DNA of 64,000 bases from Frigidibacter mobilis (GTDB lineage: Bacteria; Pseudomonadota; Alphaproteobacteria; Rhodobacterales; Rhodobacteraceae): assembly GCF_001620265.1 (NCBI RefSeq), contig NZ_CP012661.1:1240001-1304000 (forward strand), given 5' to 3'. Under the pieces are notes generated by a model. It saw only the letters and a program-made list of their open reading frames with translations. It made no database searches and was not told the origin of the DNA. This document shows, piece after piece, positions 25,093-33,651 of the stretch. The stretch's first letter is position 1. Every line of letters starts with the position of its first letter. The position numbers and the translations under genes are program-made.

Positions 25093-26457
25093 ATGAAGAC
25101 TGGCCGTTCCGCAGGGCTCGCCCTGCTTGCGCTTGCCGCGGTTGCCGCGCCGCAGGGTGCCGCAGCGCAGGATCTGGTATTTGCTCCCGGCGAAGATCCG
25201 CGCTTCAATTGGGCCAGCTACGAGGCGCTGCAGCAGACCGACCTGTCGGGCCAGACGCTCACCATCTTCGGCCCCTGGCTTGGCCCCGACAAGGCGTTGA
25301 TCGACAGCGTCGTCGCCTATTTCGCCGCCGCCACCGGCGCCACTGTGCGCTATTCCGGGTCTGACAGCTTCGAGCAGCAGATCGTCATCGACACCGGCGC
25401 CGGCAGCCCGCCCGACATCGCCATCTTCCCGCAGCCCGGCCTTGCGGGCGACCTTGCCCGCCGCGGCCTGATCGCGCCGCTGGGGCAGGAGACCGCGGAC
25501 TGGGTGCTGGAAAACTACGCCGCCGGCCCGTCCTGGGTGGACCTCGGCACCCATAGCGGCCCCGATGGCACCGACGCTTTCTATGGCCTGATCTACAAGG
25601 TCGACCTGAAATCGCTGGTCTGGTTCGTGCCCGAGAATTTCGAGGATGCGGGCTATGAGATCCCCGAGACGATGGAGGAGCTGAAGGCGCTGACCCAGAA
25701 GATCGTGGACGAGGGCGAAACCCCCTGGTGCATCGGCCTGGGTTCCGGCGCTGCTACCGGCTGGCCCGCGACCGACTGGGTCGAGGACCTGATGCTGCGC
25801 GTCAACACGCCAGAGGATTACGACGCCTGGACGCGCGGGGAGCTGCCCTTCGACGACCCCAAGGTCCTGGCCGCCATCGAGGAATTCGGCTGGTTCGTGC
25901 GCAATGATGCCTTCGTGCAGGGCGGCGCCGGGGCCGTCGCCTCCACCGACTTCCGCGACAGTCCCAAGGGCCTGTTTGCCTCGCCCCCCGGCTGCTACAT
26001 GCACAAGCAGGCCTCGTTCATCCCCTCGTTCTTCCCGGAGGGCACCCAGGTCGGGCTCGACGCCGATTTCTTCTACTTCCCCGCCTATGCCGAGCAGGAT
26101 CTGGGCAAGCCGGTTCTGGGCGGCGGCACCACCTTCGCCATCACCCGCGATACCGAGGCGGCCCGCGCCTTCATGGAATTCCTCAAGACGCCGATCGCGC
26201 ATGAGGTCTGGATGGCGCAATCGGGCTTCCTGACCCCGTTGAAGACCGCCAACCCCGAGGTTTACGGCGATCCGACCCTGCGCAAGATGGCCGATATCCT
26301 GCTGGCCGCCGACACCTTCCGCTTTGACGGGTCAGACCTGATGCCGGGCGCGGTGGGGGCAGGGGCCTTCTGGACCGGGATGATCGACTATGCCGGCGGG
26401 GCCGATGCCGCCGCCGTCGGCGCGATGATCCGCAAGACCTGGGACTCGCTCAACTAA
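25093..26457 (+). CDS. aglE: Alpha-glucoside ABC transporter, substrate-binding protein
   Basis: Periplasmic solute-binding protein for alpha-glucosides such as trehalose, sucrose or maltose. 454 residues. A classical signal peptide (positive MKTGR, hydrophobic LALLALAAVAA, AAA cleavage region) has no lipobox Cys, so it should be soluble in the periplasm. Cluster-B binding-protein features include SGQTLTIFGPWLGPDKALID and GAGSPPDIAIFPQPGLAGDLARRG, with Trp-rich DWVEDLMLR and PPGCYMHKQASF segments that line sugar sites. The ATG follows GGGAGGA by 5 bases. It is first in aglEFGAK, controlled by operator 2. Confidence 0.93.
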   Translation: MKTGRSAGLALLALAAVAAPQGAAAQDLVFAPGEDPRFNWASYEALQQTDLSGQTLTIFGPWLGPDKALIDSVVAYFAAATGATVRYSGSDSFEQQIVIDTGAGSPPDIAIFPQPGLAGDLARRGLIAPLGQETADWVLENYAAGPSWVDLGTHSGPDGTDAFYGLIYKVDLKSLVWFVPENFEDAGYEIPETMEELKALTQKIVDEGETPWCIGLGSGAATGWPATDWVEDLMLRVNTPEDYDAWTRGELPFDDPKVLAAIEEFGWFVRNDAFVQGGAGAVASTDFRDSPKGLFASPPGCYMHKQASFIPSFFPEGTQVGLDADFFYFPAYAEQDLGKPVLGGGTTFAITRDTEAARAFMEFLKTPIAHEVWMAQSGFLTPLKTANPEVYGDPTLRKMADILLAADTFRFDGSDLMPGAVGAGAFWTGMIDYAGGADAAAVGAMIRKTWDSLN

Positions 26458-26478
26458 GCCCCGTTTCAGGAGATCTGC

Positions 26479-27471
26479 ATGGAACAGCTGGCGCTTGCCT
26501 CTGCCACCATCGTCATCGGCATCTTTGGCTGCGTAGCCTGGTTCTGGGGCAGCAACTGGCTGCTGGACCGGGCACTGCCGCCGCGCGGGCCCCATGCCGG
26601 GCGCAATATCGGCCGGGCCTCGCGGGTGCGGCCCTGGCTGTTTCTGGGCCCGGCGCTGCTGGTGCTGTGCGTCTATCTGGTCTGGCCGGTGTTCCTGTCG
26701 ATCTGGCTGTCGCTGCACGATGCCTCGGGGCAGCGCTTCGTCGGCCTTGGCAACTGGCGCTGGCTGATCGCCGACGGCAAGTTCCGCGAGTCGATCTTCA
26801 ACAACCTGCTGTGGCTGTTGATCGTGCCAGCCGCCGCCACCTTCTTCGGCCTGATCGCCGCCAGCCTGACCGACCGGCTGCGCTGGGGCAACCTGGCCAA
26901 ATCGCTGATCTTCATGCCGATGGCGATCAGCTTCGTCGGTGCCTCGGTGATCTGGAAGTTCATCTACGACTTCCGCGGCGAGGGGCAGGCGCAGATCGGC
27001 CTGCTGAACGCGGTGGTCGAGGGGTTCGGCGGCACCCCGCAGACCTGGCTGACGCTGACGCCCTGGAACAACCTGCTGCTGATGGCGGTGCTGATCTGGA
27101 TCCAGACCGGCTTTGCGATGGTGATCCTGTCCGCGGCCCTGCGCGGCATCCCCGAGGAAACGGTGGAGGCCGCCGTGCTGGACGGCGCCTCGCCGCTGCA
27201 GATCTTCCTGAAGATCAAGGTGCCGCAGATCTGGGGCACCATCGCCGTGGTCTGGACCACCATCACCATCCTCGTGCTGAAGGTATTCGATATCGTGCTG
27301 GCGATGACCAATGGCCAATGGGGCACGCAGGTGCTGGCCAACCTGATGTTCGACTGGATGTTCCGCGGCAATGACACCGGCCGCGCCTCGGCCGTGGCGC
27401 TGGTCATCATGCTGCTGGTCACGCCGATCATGATCTGGAACATCCGCACCGCGCGGCGGGAGGGGATGTGA
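26479..27471 (+). CDS. aglF: Alpha-glucoside ABC transporter, permease 1
   Basis: Inner-membrane permease of the MalF type, 330 residues with about seven to eight membrane segments (first at residues 8-30, next in LFLGPALLVLCVYLVWPVFLSIW). The EAA loop that contacts the ATPase is EETVEAAVLDGASPLQIFLKIKVPQIW near residues 228-254. It is 21 bases after aglE, with AGGAG before its ATG, and its stop overlaps the aglG start by one base. Pairs with AglG to form the channel. Confidence 0.93.
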   Translation: MEQLALASATIVIGIFGCVAWFWGSNWLLDRALPPRGPHAGRNIGRASRVRPWLFLGPALLVLCVYLVWPVFLSIWLSLHDASGQRFVGLGNWRWLIADGKFRESIFNNLLWLLIVPAAATFFGLIAASLTDRLRWGNLAKSLIFMPMAISFVGASVIWKFIYDFRGEGQAQIGLLNAVVEGFGGTPQTWLTLTPWNNLLLMAVLIWIQTGFAMVILSAALRGIPEETVEAAVLDGASPLQIFLKIKVPQIWGTIAVVWTTITILVLKVFDIVLAMTNGQWGTQVLANLMFDWMFRGNDTGRASAVALVIMLLVTPIMIWNIRTARREGM

Positions 27472-28607
27472 TGGAGGGCATGGCCGGAACCAGATCCCGC
27501 CTCGTCTGGGCGGTGAACCTTGCCGCGCTGCTGCTGGTGCTGCTGTGGACGATTCCGACGCTGGGGCTGCTGATCTCGTCGTTCCGTGACCGCGACCAGA
27601 TCTCTGCCTCGGGCTGGTGGAAGGCGGCGCTGCCGGCAGAGCAGAACGTGATCTTCCGCGCGCCGCCCCCCGAAACGGCGGTGCCCGAAGGCGCGGCCTG
27701 GGTGCTGGACGGCAATGTCTTCGGCGAGGGAGGCGGCAGCGTCGCCGCCTTCGGCCTGTCGGCGCGCGAGCCCAAGGCCTTTGCACCCGGCGACACCGCC
27801 ACCGGGCGGGCCGGCGACACGCTGACCGTGGCCGGGGACGGCGCCTTCCGCATCACCTATCCGCAGGCGCCCGAGGCGGGGCGGGGCGACCGCATCTTCG
27901 TCACCACCACCACGCCCCCGCGGCTGACGCTGGAAAACTATGAAACCGTCATCGTCGCGCAGGGGCTGGGGCGGGCCTTCCTCAACACCTTCACCGTCAC
28001 GATTCCGGCCACGGTGATCCCGATCCTGATCGCCGCCTTTGCCGCCTATGCGCTGGCCTGGATGCGCTTTCCGGGCCGGGCACTGATCCTGGCCTGCATC
28101 GTCGGCCTGCTGGTGGTCCCCTTGCAGATGACGCTGATCCCGCTTCTGCGCCTGCACAACGCCATCGGGCTCGACAAGGGCTATCTCGGCATCTGGCTGG
28201 CGCATACCGCCTTCGGCCTGCCGATGGCCGTTTACCTTCTGCGCAACTACATCGCCGGCCTGCCGCGCGAGATCATCGAGAGCGCCCGTGTCGACGGCGC
28301 GACCGATTTCGAGATCTTCCGCCGCATCGTGCTGCCGCTGTCCTTTCCCGCCCTCGCCAGCTTTGCGATCTTCCAGTTCCTCTGGGTGTGGAACGATCTG
28401 CTGGTGGCGACCGTTTTTCTGGGCAACGCGCCCGACCAGCTGGTGATGACCGGCGTGCTGCGTGAACTCCTCGGCTCGCTCGGGGGGGAATGGGAAATTC
28501 TGGCGGCCTCGGCCTTCGTGTCGATCTCGATGCCGCTGCTGGTTTTCTTCGGATTGCAAAGATATCTCGTGCGCGGTCTGCTGGCCGGCTCGGTGAAAGG
28601 TGGCTGA
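27471..28607 (+). CDS. aglG: Alpha-glucoside ABC transporter, permease 2
   Basis: MalG-type permease, 378 residues. After the first membrane helix (about residues 15-38) there is a polar insertion of about 110 residues (roughly 45-150), presumably a periplasmic loop that touches AglE; the family homologues in rhizobia also have this longer form. The remaining five helices contain the EAA loop REIIESARVDGATDFEIFRR. The ATG at 27471 overlaps the aglF stop (TGATG); a GTG one codon earlier is less likely. It ends within two bases of the aglA start. Confidence 0.92.
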   Translation: MEGMAGTRSRLVWAVNLAALLLVLLWTIPTLGLLISSFRDRDQISASGWWKAALPAEQNVIFRAPPPETAVPEGAAWVLDGNVFGEGGGSVAAFGLSAREPKAFAPGDTATGRAGDTLTVAGDGAFRITYPQAPEAGRGDRIFVTTTTPPRLTLENYETVIVAQGLGRAFLNTFTVTIPATVIPILIAAFAAYALAWMRFPGRALILACIVGLLVVPLQMTLIPLLRLHNAIGLDKGYLGIWLAHTAFGLPMAVYLLRNYIAGLPREIIESARVDGATDFEIFRRIVLPLSFPALASFAIFQFLWVWNDLLVATVFLGNAPDQLVMTGVLRELLGSLGGEWEILAASAFVSISMPLLVFFGLQRYLVRGLLAGSVKGG

Positions 28608-28608
28608 C

Positions 28609-30276
28609 ATGGACTTCAGGAAAGACGCGGACTGGTGGCGGGGGGCGGTGATCTATCAGATCTACCCCCGCAGCTTTCAGGACGCGAATGGCGACGGCAT
28701 CGGTGACCTTCTGGGCATCGTCGGCCGCCTGCCGCATATCGCCAGCCTCGGCGCCGACGCGGTGTGGATCAGCCCGTTCTTCCCCTCGCCGATGAAGGAT
28801 TTCGGCTATGACGTGTCCGATTACCGCGACGTGGACCCGATGTTCGGCAGCCTTGCCGATTTCGACCAGGTGATCGCCACCGCGCATTTCCTGGGGCTGA
28901 AGGTGATGATCGACCTGGTGCTGTCGCATACCTCGGACCAGCATCCCTGGTTCAAGGAAAGCCGCAGCAGCCGCGACAACCCCAAGGCCGACTGGTATGT
29001 CTGGGCCGATCCCAAGCCTGATGGCACCGTGCCCAACAACTGGCTGTCGATGTTCGGCGGCACCTCGTGGCACTGGGATGCGCGGCGCGAGCAGTATTAT
29101 CTGCACAACTTCCTGACCAGCCAGCCCGACCTGAACTTCCATTGCGCCGAGGTGCAGGACGCGCTGCTGGATATCGCGCGCTTCTGGCTGGAGCGGGGGG
29201 TGGACGGCTTCCGGCTCGATACCATCAATTTCTACATGCATGACAAGCAGCTCAGGGACAATCCTCCGCTGGCGAAAGAGCTGCGCAATGCCAAGACCGC
29301 CCCGGCGGTGAACCCCTATAATCACCAGATGCACATCTACGATAAGAACCAGCCGGAAAATATTGATTTCCTTAGGAAACTCCGCGGCCTGATGGCTCCG
29401 CACAACGCCGCCGCGGTCGGCGAGGTCGGCGACAGCCAGCGCGGGCTGGAAATCTTGGGCGAATACACCCGCGGCGATGACCGGATGCAGATGTCCTATG
29501 CGTTCGAGTTCCTGTCGGGCAGCGATCTGACCGCGCAGGCCATCGCCGATGTCTTCGCCGAGGTGGACCGCGTCGCCCATGATGGCTGGGTCTGCTGGGC
29601 CTTCTCAAACCACGATGTCGTGCGCCACTTCACCCGCTGGAACCTGACGCCGGCCTCGGCCCGGACCTATGCCACGCTGATGACCTGCCTGCGCGGATCG
29701 ATCTGCTTCTACCAGGGCGAGGAACTGGGGCTGCCCGAGGCCGAGATCGCCTTCGAGGATCTGCAAGATCCCTACGGCAAGGAGTTCTGGCCCGAATTCA
29801 AGGGCCGCGACGGCTGCCGCACGCCGATGCCCTGGGATGGGTCTGCGGTCAATGCCGGCTTCTCGCCCGCGAAACCCTGGCTGCCGGTGCCCTCCTCGCA
29901 CTACCACCTTGCGGTGTCGACCGCCGAGCAGGACCCCGCCGCGCTGCTGCACCATTACCGCCGCGCGCTGGCCTTCCGCCGCGGCCACCCGGCGCTGCGC
30001 GTCGGCGCGATGACCGATGTGACCGTCACCGGCGATGTGCTCAGCTTCCACCGCGAGACCGATGCGGAAACCATCCTGTGCTTCTTCAACCTGTCGGATG
30101 AACCGGCCACGGTGGCGGTGCCCGAAGGCAACTGGGTTACCATCGCCGGCGAGCTTGGCTCGGCCCGGCCCCTGCCGGACCACACGCTGCATCTGGGCTC
30201 CTGGCAGCCCAGCATCCTGCTGCTGGACCGCAATCATCCCGAACGCCATGTGGGGGGCAAAGATGGCCGGAGTTGA
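28609..30276 (+). CDS. aglA: GH13 alpha-glucosidase
   Basis: Cytoplasmic alpha-glucosidase that hydrolyses the imported disaccharides. 555 residues with the GH13 barrel starting at WWRGAVIYQIYPRSF. Catalytic residues are nucleophile Asp204 in GFRLDTIN, acid/base Glu272 in AVGEVGD and Asp336 in FSNHDVVRH. Subfamily features such as DLVLSHTSDQHPWF and ADPKPDGTVPNNW match the GH13_23/alpha-glucosidase group rather than amylases. The ATG at 28609 follows GAAAGG and lies just after the aglG stop; the GTG at 28600 would overlap it. Its 3' end overlaps aglK by 14 bases. Confidence 0.94.
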   Translation: MDFRKDADWWRGAVIYQIYPRSFQDANGDGIGDLLGIVGRLPHIASLGADAVWISPFFPSPMKDFGYDVSDYRDVDPMFGSLADFDQVIATAHFLGLKVMIDLVLSHTSDQHPWFKESRSSRDNPKADWYVWADPKPDGTVPNNWLSMFGGTSWHWDARREQYYLHNFLTSQPDLNFHCAEVQDALLDIARFWLERGVDGFRLDTINFYMHDKQLRDNPPLAKELRNAKTAPAVNPYNHQMHIYDKNQPENIDFLRKLRGLMAPHNAAAVGEVGDSQRGLEILGEYTRGDDRMQMSYAFEFLSGSDLTAQAIADVFAEVDRVAHDGWVCWAFSNHDVVRHFTRWNLTPASARTYATLMTCLRGSICFYQGEELGLPEAEIAFEDLQDPYGKEFWPEFKGRDGCRTPMPWDGSAVNAGFSPAKPWLPVPSSHYHLAVSTAEQDPAALLHHYRRALAFRRGHPALRVGAMTDVTVTGDVLSFHRETDAETILCFFNLSDEPATVAVPEGNWVTIAGELGSARPLPDHTLHLGSWQPSILLLDRNHPERHVGGKDGRS

Positions 30277-31354
30277 GCTACACGGGGTCGGCAAATCCTA
30301 TGGCGAGGTGCAGGTGATCAACGGCATCGACCTCGACATAACGGCGGGGGAATTCGTGGTCTTCGTCGGGCCTTCGGGCTGCGGCAAGTCCACGCTGCTG
30401 CGGATGATCGCGGGGCTGGAGCGGATCACCGCGGGCACCCTTTCCATCGACGGGCAGGTGGTGAATGACGTGCCGCCCGCGCAGCGCGGCATTGCGATGG
30501 TGTTCCAGTCCTACGCGCTCTACCCGCATATGACGGTGCGCGAGAACATGGAATTCGCGCTGAAGATCGCGCGCAAGTCCCGGGACGAGATTGCGGCGGC
30601 AGTGGAAAACGCCGCCCGCATCCTGCAGCTGACGCCCTATCTCGACCGCCTGCCCAAGGCGCTGTCGGGCGGGCAGCGACAGCGCGTCGCCATCGGCCGG
30701 GCCATCGTGCGCGACCCCAAGGTGTTCCTGTTCGACGAGCCGCTGTCGAACCTCGATGCCGCGCTGCGGGTGGCGACACGGATCGAGATCGCGCAGCTGA
30801 AGGAACGCCTGCCGGGCCGCACCATGATCTACGTGACCCATGACCAGATCGAGGCGATGACCCTGGCCGACCGCATCGTGGTGCTGAACGCCGGCGGCAT
30901 CGCCCAGGTCGGCAGCCCGCTGGAGCTTTACGAGCGCCCCGACAACGAGTTCGTGGCGCAGTTCATCGGCTCCCCGGCGATGAACCTGCTGCCCGCCACG
31001 CTGGTGGGGACGGGCGCGACAAGCCGCGTGCAACTGCCCGGCGGCGCCGAGGTGACGGTGCCGATTGCGACCGCCGCCGCCTTGCAGGGACAGGCGGTCA
31101 AGCTGGGCGTGCGCCCCGAGCATCTGGACCTTGCCGGCCCCGGCACCCCCGCGCTGATCGAGGCGCCGGTGGAGGTGGCCGAAAAACTGGGCGATGTCAC
31201 CGTGGTCTATGTCACCATGCCGGGCGAGGCCGAGGCGGTCATCGCCAAACTGCCCGGCACCGCGCCCGTGGCCCGTGGCGAGGTGCTGCGGCTGACGGCC
31301 GATCCGGCGCGGATGCACCTGTTCCACCAGGGGAAAAGCCTGCGGCGGGGGTGA
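30263..31354 (+). CDS. aglK: Alpha-glucoside ABC transporter, ATP-binding protein
   Basis: CUT1-type ATPase of 363 residues energising AglFG. Walker A is FVGPSGCGKSTLLRM, the Q-loop MVFQSYALYPHMTV, the signature LSGGQRQRVAIGRAI, Walker B VFLFDEPLSNLD, and the H-loop YVTHDQIEAMTLADR. Residues about 240-363 form the OB-fold regulatory domain (VKLGVRPEHLDL). The start overlaps the aglA 3' end, which is normal in this operon. It closes aglEFGAK; the next gene is convergent, ten bases away. Confidence 0.95.
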   Translation: MAGVELHGVGKSYGEVQVINGIDLDITAGEFVVFVGPSGCGKSTLLRMIAGLERITAGTLSIDGQVVNDVPPAQRGIAMVFQSYALYPHMTVRENMEFALKIARKSRDEIAAAVENAARILQLTPYLDRLPKALSGGQRQRVAIGRAIVRDPKVFLFDEPLSNLDAALRVATRIEIAQLKERLPGRTMIYVTHDQIEAMTLADRIVVLNAGGIAQVGSPLELYERPDNEFVAQFIGSPAMNLLPATLVGTGATSRVQLPGGAEVTVPIATAAALQGQAVKLGVRPEHLDLAGPGTPALIEAPVEVAEKLGDVTVVYVTMPGEAEAVIAKLPGTAPVARGEVLRLTADPARMHLFHQGKSLRRG

Positions 31355-31364
31355 CGCCCCGCCC

Positions 31365-32309
31365 TCACACCGTTTCCGGCAGCGCCCGCCCGGTGGCCTT
31401 CAGCTCGGCCTCCAGCGCCTCGGCGCGGCGGCGGACCCGGCGAGATTTGAGCGTGCGGGCGGCGGCGCGGTGCAGCAGCGCGTTCAGCCACAGCCGCCCC
31501 TGCGCGTCCAGCACTTCGCCCAGACGGCGCAGGTAGGGTGCGTGCTGGCGGCGGGTGCGGTAGGCCTGCCAGAACAGCGCGGGCGTGAAGCTGCCCTCGC
31601 AGGCGGCGGTCAGGATCGGTGCCAGCAGCGCCATCTCCTCCAGCGCGCCGGCCGGATCGGCGCCGATCCAGGGGCAGGGCAGCATGGTGACGAAGCCGCG
31701 GGTGAACAGGCTTGCGTGCATCGCGTCGGGGTGGTGCCGGGGGTCATAGATCACATGCACCGGCCCCGCACCCTCGATCATCTCGGGGGCATAGCCATAG
31801 CGGTCGGTGAAGGACAGTCGGCGCTTGTGCCGGAAGCGGTCGTCCCAGCCGGTAACGCGCGGGTCGAGTGTCGCCTGCGGCGCGGCCAGGATCACCGTCG
31901 CGCCCGGCGCTGTCACCGCGAAGGCGGCCGCGGCATAGCCGCCCATCCCCGCGCCCCAGAACACCACGCGGTCGAAATCCTCGAAGAAGGCGTCATCCAC
32001 CTGCCGGTCGAAGAAGCGGTAGACGGCACTGTCGCGGTACCATGTCTCGTCGAGTGCGATCAGGCACAGGCTCGACCAGCCCTTCGCCTTGGCGATCTGG
32101 TGGCCAAGCGGCCTGTGCCCCGGCCGGGTGCGGATCGAGGCCAGCGTCTCGAAAGTGACCAGCAGTACCGGCCCCTCATCGGAAAACAGCGCGGCATGGC
32201 GCTTGCCGAGCAGCTCGAAGTAACCCTCTTCCTCGCCGAGGGTCTCGAGCGCCTCGATTAGATCCAGGTTGGTCTGGTCGGCAAGGTCGCTTGCCATATC
32301 CTGCGCCAT
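31365..32309 (-). CDS. Alpha/beta-hydrolase-like protein lacking catalytic Ser (pseudoenzyme)
   Basis: 314 residues. A central region reads VLLVTFETLAS ... FDRVVFWGAGMGGYAAAAFAV ... TVILAAPQATLDPRV, with the order of an alpha/beta-hydrolase fold around the nucleophile elbow. The elbow is GAGMGG, with Gly121 where Ser is expected. The paralogue at 41234-42184 shares the VTF, GASMGGFAAL and FSPQSTM-like stretches and keeps the Ser. The C-terminus is a basic helix. It lies at one border of the glycan cluster and may bind rather than cleave a substrate. The exact family name is not known to me; genes of this type accompany glycosyltransferases here. Confidence 0.6.
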   Translation of the reverse strand: MAQDMASDLADQTNLDLIEALETLGEEEGYFELLGKRHAALFSDEGPVLLVTFETLASIRTRPGHRPLGHQIAKAKGWSSLCLIALDETWYRDSAVYRFFDRQVDDAFFEDFDRVVFWGAGMGGYAAAAFAVTAPGATVILAAPQATLDPRVTGWDDRFRHKRRLSFTDRYGYAPEMIEGAGPVHVIYDPRHHPDAMHASLFTRGFVTMLPCPWIGADPAGALEEMALLAPILTAACEGSFTPALFWQAYRTRRQHAPYLRRLGEVLDAQGRLWLNALLHRAAARTLKSRRVRRRAEALEAELKATGRALPETV

Positions 32310-32390
32310 CTGCGGGTCGCTCCCTCGTGTCGTCGGCCTTCCACGGGCGCCGTGCTGGCGCCTCCGGTCTGCTGCCGCGTGCTGAGAAAC

Positions 32391-32419
32391 ATTTCAGCCC
32401 GGCAATGGGGCCATTTCAA
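32391..32419 (-). promoter_or_regulatory. Predicted promoter of the alpha/beta-hydrolase-like gene
   Basis: On the minus strand TTGAAA (32414-32419) and TGAAAT (32391-32396) are 17 bases apart, about 80 bases upstream of the start at 32309, in an AT-richer stretch between two minus-strand genes. Confidence 0.35.
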
Positions 32420-32484
32420 GTATCGCCCTTGGGTAAAACTGTGGCGAAGTCTAGCAACTTACCGATACTGTGCGGCGTGCGGGA

Positions 32485-33546
32485 CTAATCCCCGGCCGGG
32501 GGCGCCACTGTTTCCGCTGCGGCGCGGCGGGCGTGGTGCAGGAAGATCGCCAGCCGCTCGGGTGACATCGGCCGAGTCGGCGCCGTCAGCAGCAGCCGCC
32601 CGAACAGCGCGCGGAACGGCTCGTCGCGCATCAGCGCCTTGAACCGGGTGTGGCGCCAGGCGACGGCCCGGTCATGCAAAGGCCCCAGCACCGGGTCGGC
32701 ACGCAGCTCGGCCAGCAGCGGCGCGGCGCGGGCGGCGGCGGGGGCGACGCTGCGGTCCTCCACAGTGTCGAAGTTCCGCTCGACCCAATAGGACATGTCG
32801 AAGGTCGAGGCGTCCCGGTTCGCCCGCCCGCGCCCGCATTTGACGACATAGCTTTCCATCGCCCCAAGCGCGTAGTGGTTCAGTTGGGCGATCCGGTATT
32901 GCTCGGGCGAGGGTTGGGTATAGAGCCCGGTGCGGAAATAGCGCGCGGGCAGGGCCGCGCCGGTGCCGCCGATCCACAGCTGCCCGTCCAGCCGCGCCGG
33001 GTCCGGCTGTCGCGGGCGATGCACCCCGAGCCGGGCATAGCTGCCATCATTGCGGAACAGCGTCTTCATCATCGAGGCGCGCCAGGGCCAGACCATGCCG
33101 GGGGGGGCCGCGCGGGTGAACTGCGTGGTGACGGGGGCATCCTCATACCCGATCACCCCGCCATTGCCGAACAGCCGCCAGGTCAGCGCGAAGGCCGTCG
33201 CCTGCGGATAGGCCGCCAGCAGCGCATCCAGGCTGCCATCGCCAAGGTGGATGGTCACGAACTCGTCGATATCGAGCGGCATCACCCAATCGGCCGCGGT
33301 CTTCAGGGGGTGACCTTCTGCCGCATTCAGCGCCGCCCATTGCGGGCCCTTGGGAAACGGCCCCGCCTGCGGCACATGGGCCAGCAGGCCCATTTCCTGC
33401 AGCCGGTCCAGCATGAGATCGGTGCCATCGGCACAATCGTTGGAAAAAACCAGCACATCGGTGAAGCCGATGGAGCGATGGAAGGCCAGCCATTCCAGCA
33501 CGAAGGCGCCTTCATCCTTGACCGTCAGGATCGCCAGCCGCCGCAT
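32485..33546 (-). CDS. Glycosyltransferase, GT2-like (Glyco_tranf_2_4 type)
   Basis: 353 residues. A GT-A fold is indicated by the N-terminal LAILTVKDEGAFVLEWLAFHRSIGFTDVLVFSNDCADGT pattern (split here for length; residues 4-42) and the metal-binding LDIDEF at residues 91-96, followed by WRLFGNGGV and a His-containing LNHYALGAMESYVVK segment. No membrane helix is seen, so it is cytoplasmic. The N-terminal domain of the fusion protein at 38281-40233 is a paralogue (shared KDEGPFVLEW, TNDCSDGT, DADEF, LNHYAVKSVESY). Donor and acceptor are unknown. It is divergent from the SGNH-like gene. Confidence 0.85.
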   Translation of the reverse strand: MRRLAILTVKDEGAFVLEWLAFHRSIGFTDVLVFSNDCADGTDLMLDRLQEMGLLAHVPQAGPFPKGPQWAALNAAEGHPLKTAADWVMPLDIDEFVTIHLGDGSLDALLAAYPQATAFALTWRLFGNGGVIGYEDAPVTTQFTRAAPPGMVWPWRASMMKTLFRNDGSYARLGVHRPRQPDPARLDGQLWIGGTGAALPARYFRTGLYTQPSPEQYRIAQLNHYALGAMESYVVKCGRGRANRDASTFDMSYWVERNFDTVEDRSVAPAAARAAPLLAELRADPVLGPLHDRAVAWRHTRFKALMRDEPFRALFGRLLLTAPTRPMSPERLAIFLHHARRAAAETVAPPAGD

Positions 33547-33651
33547 CTGTGCCGCCTTTCGGGCTCCCGGCCTTGACTTGGCGGGGGCTAATTGGTTTCT
33601 GGCAAAGGATTACTGCACGCGCGACGGCGCGCCAATGAAAGATCTGCACAG

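Noticed and set aside
27471..28607. The AglG periplasmic insertion as a foreign domain
   Set aside because: A long loop after the first helix is a normal trait of alpha-glucoside AglG permeases, so it is not evidence of fusion.
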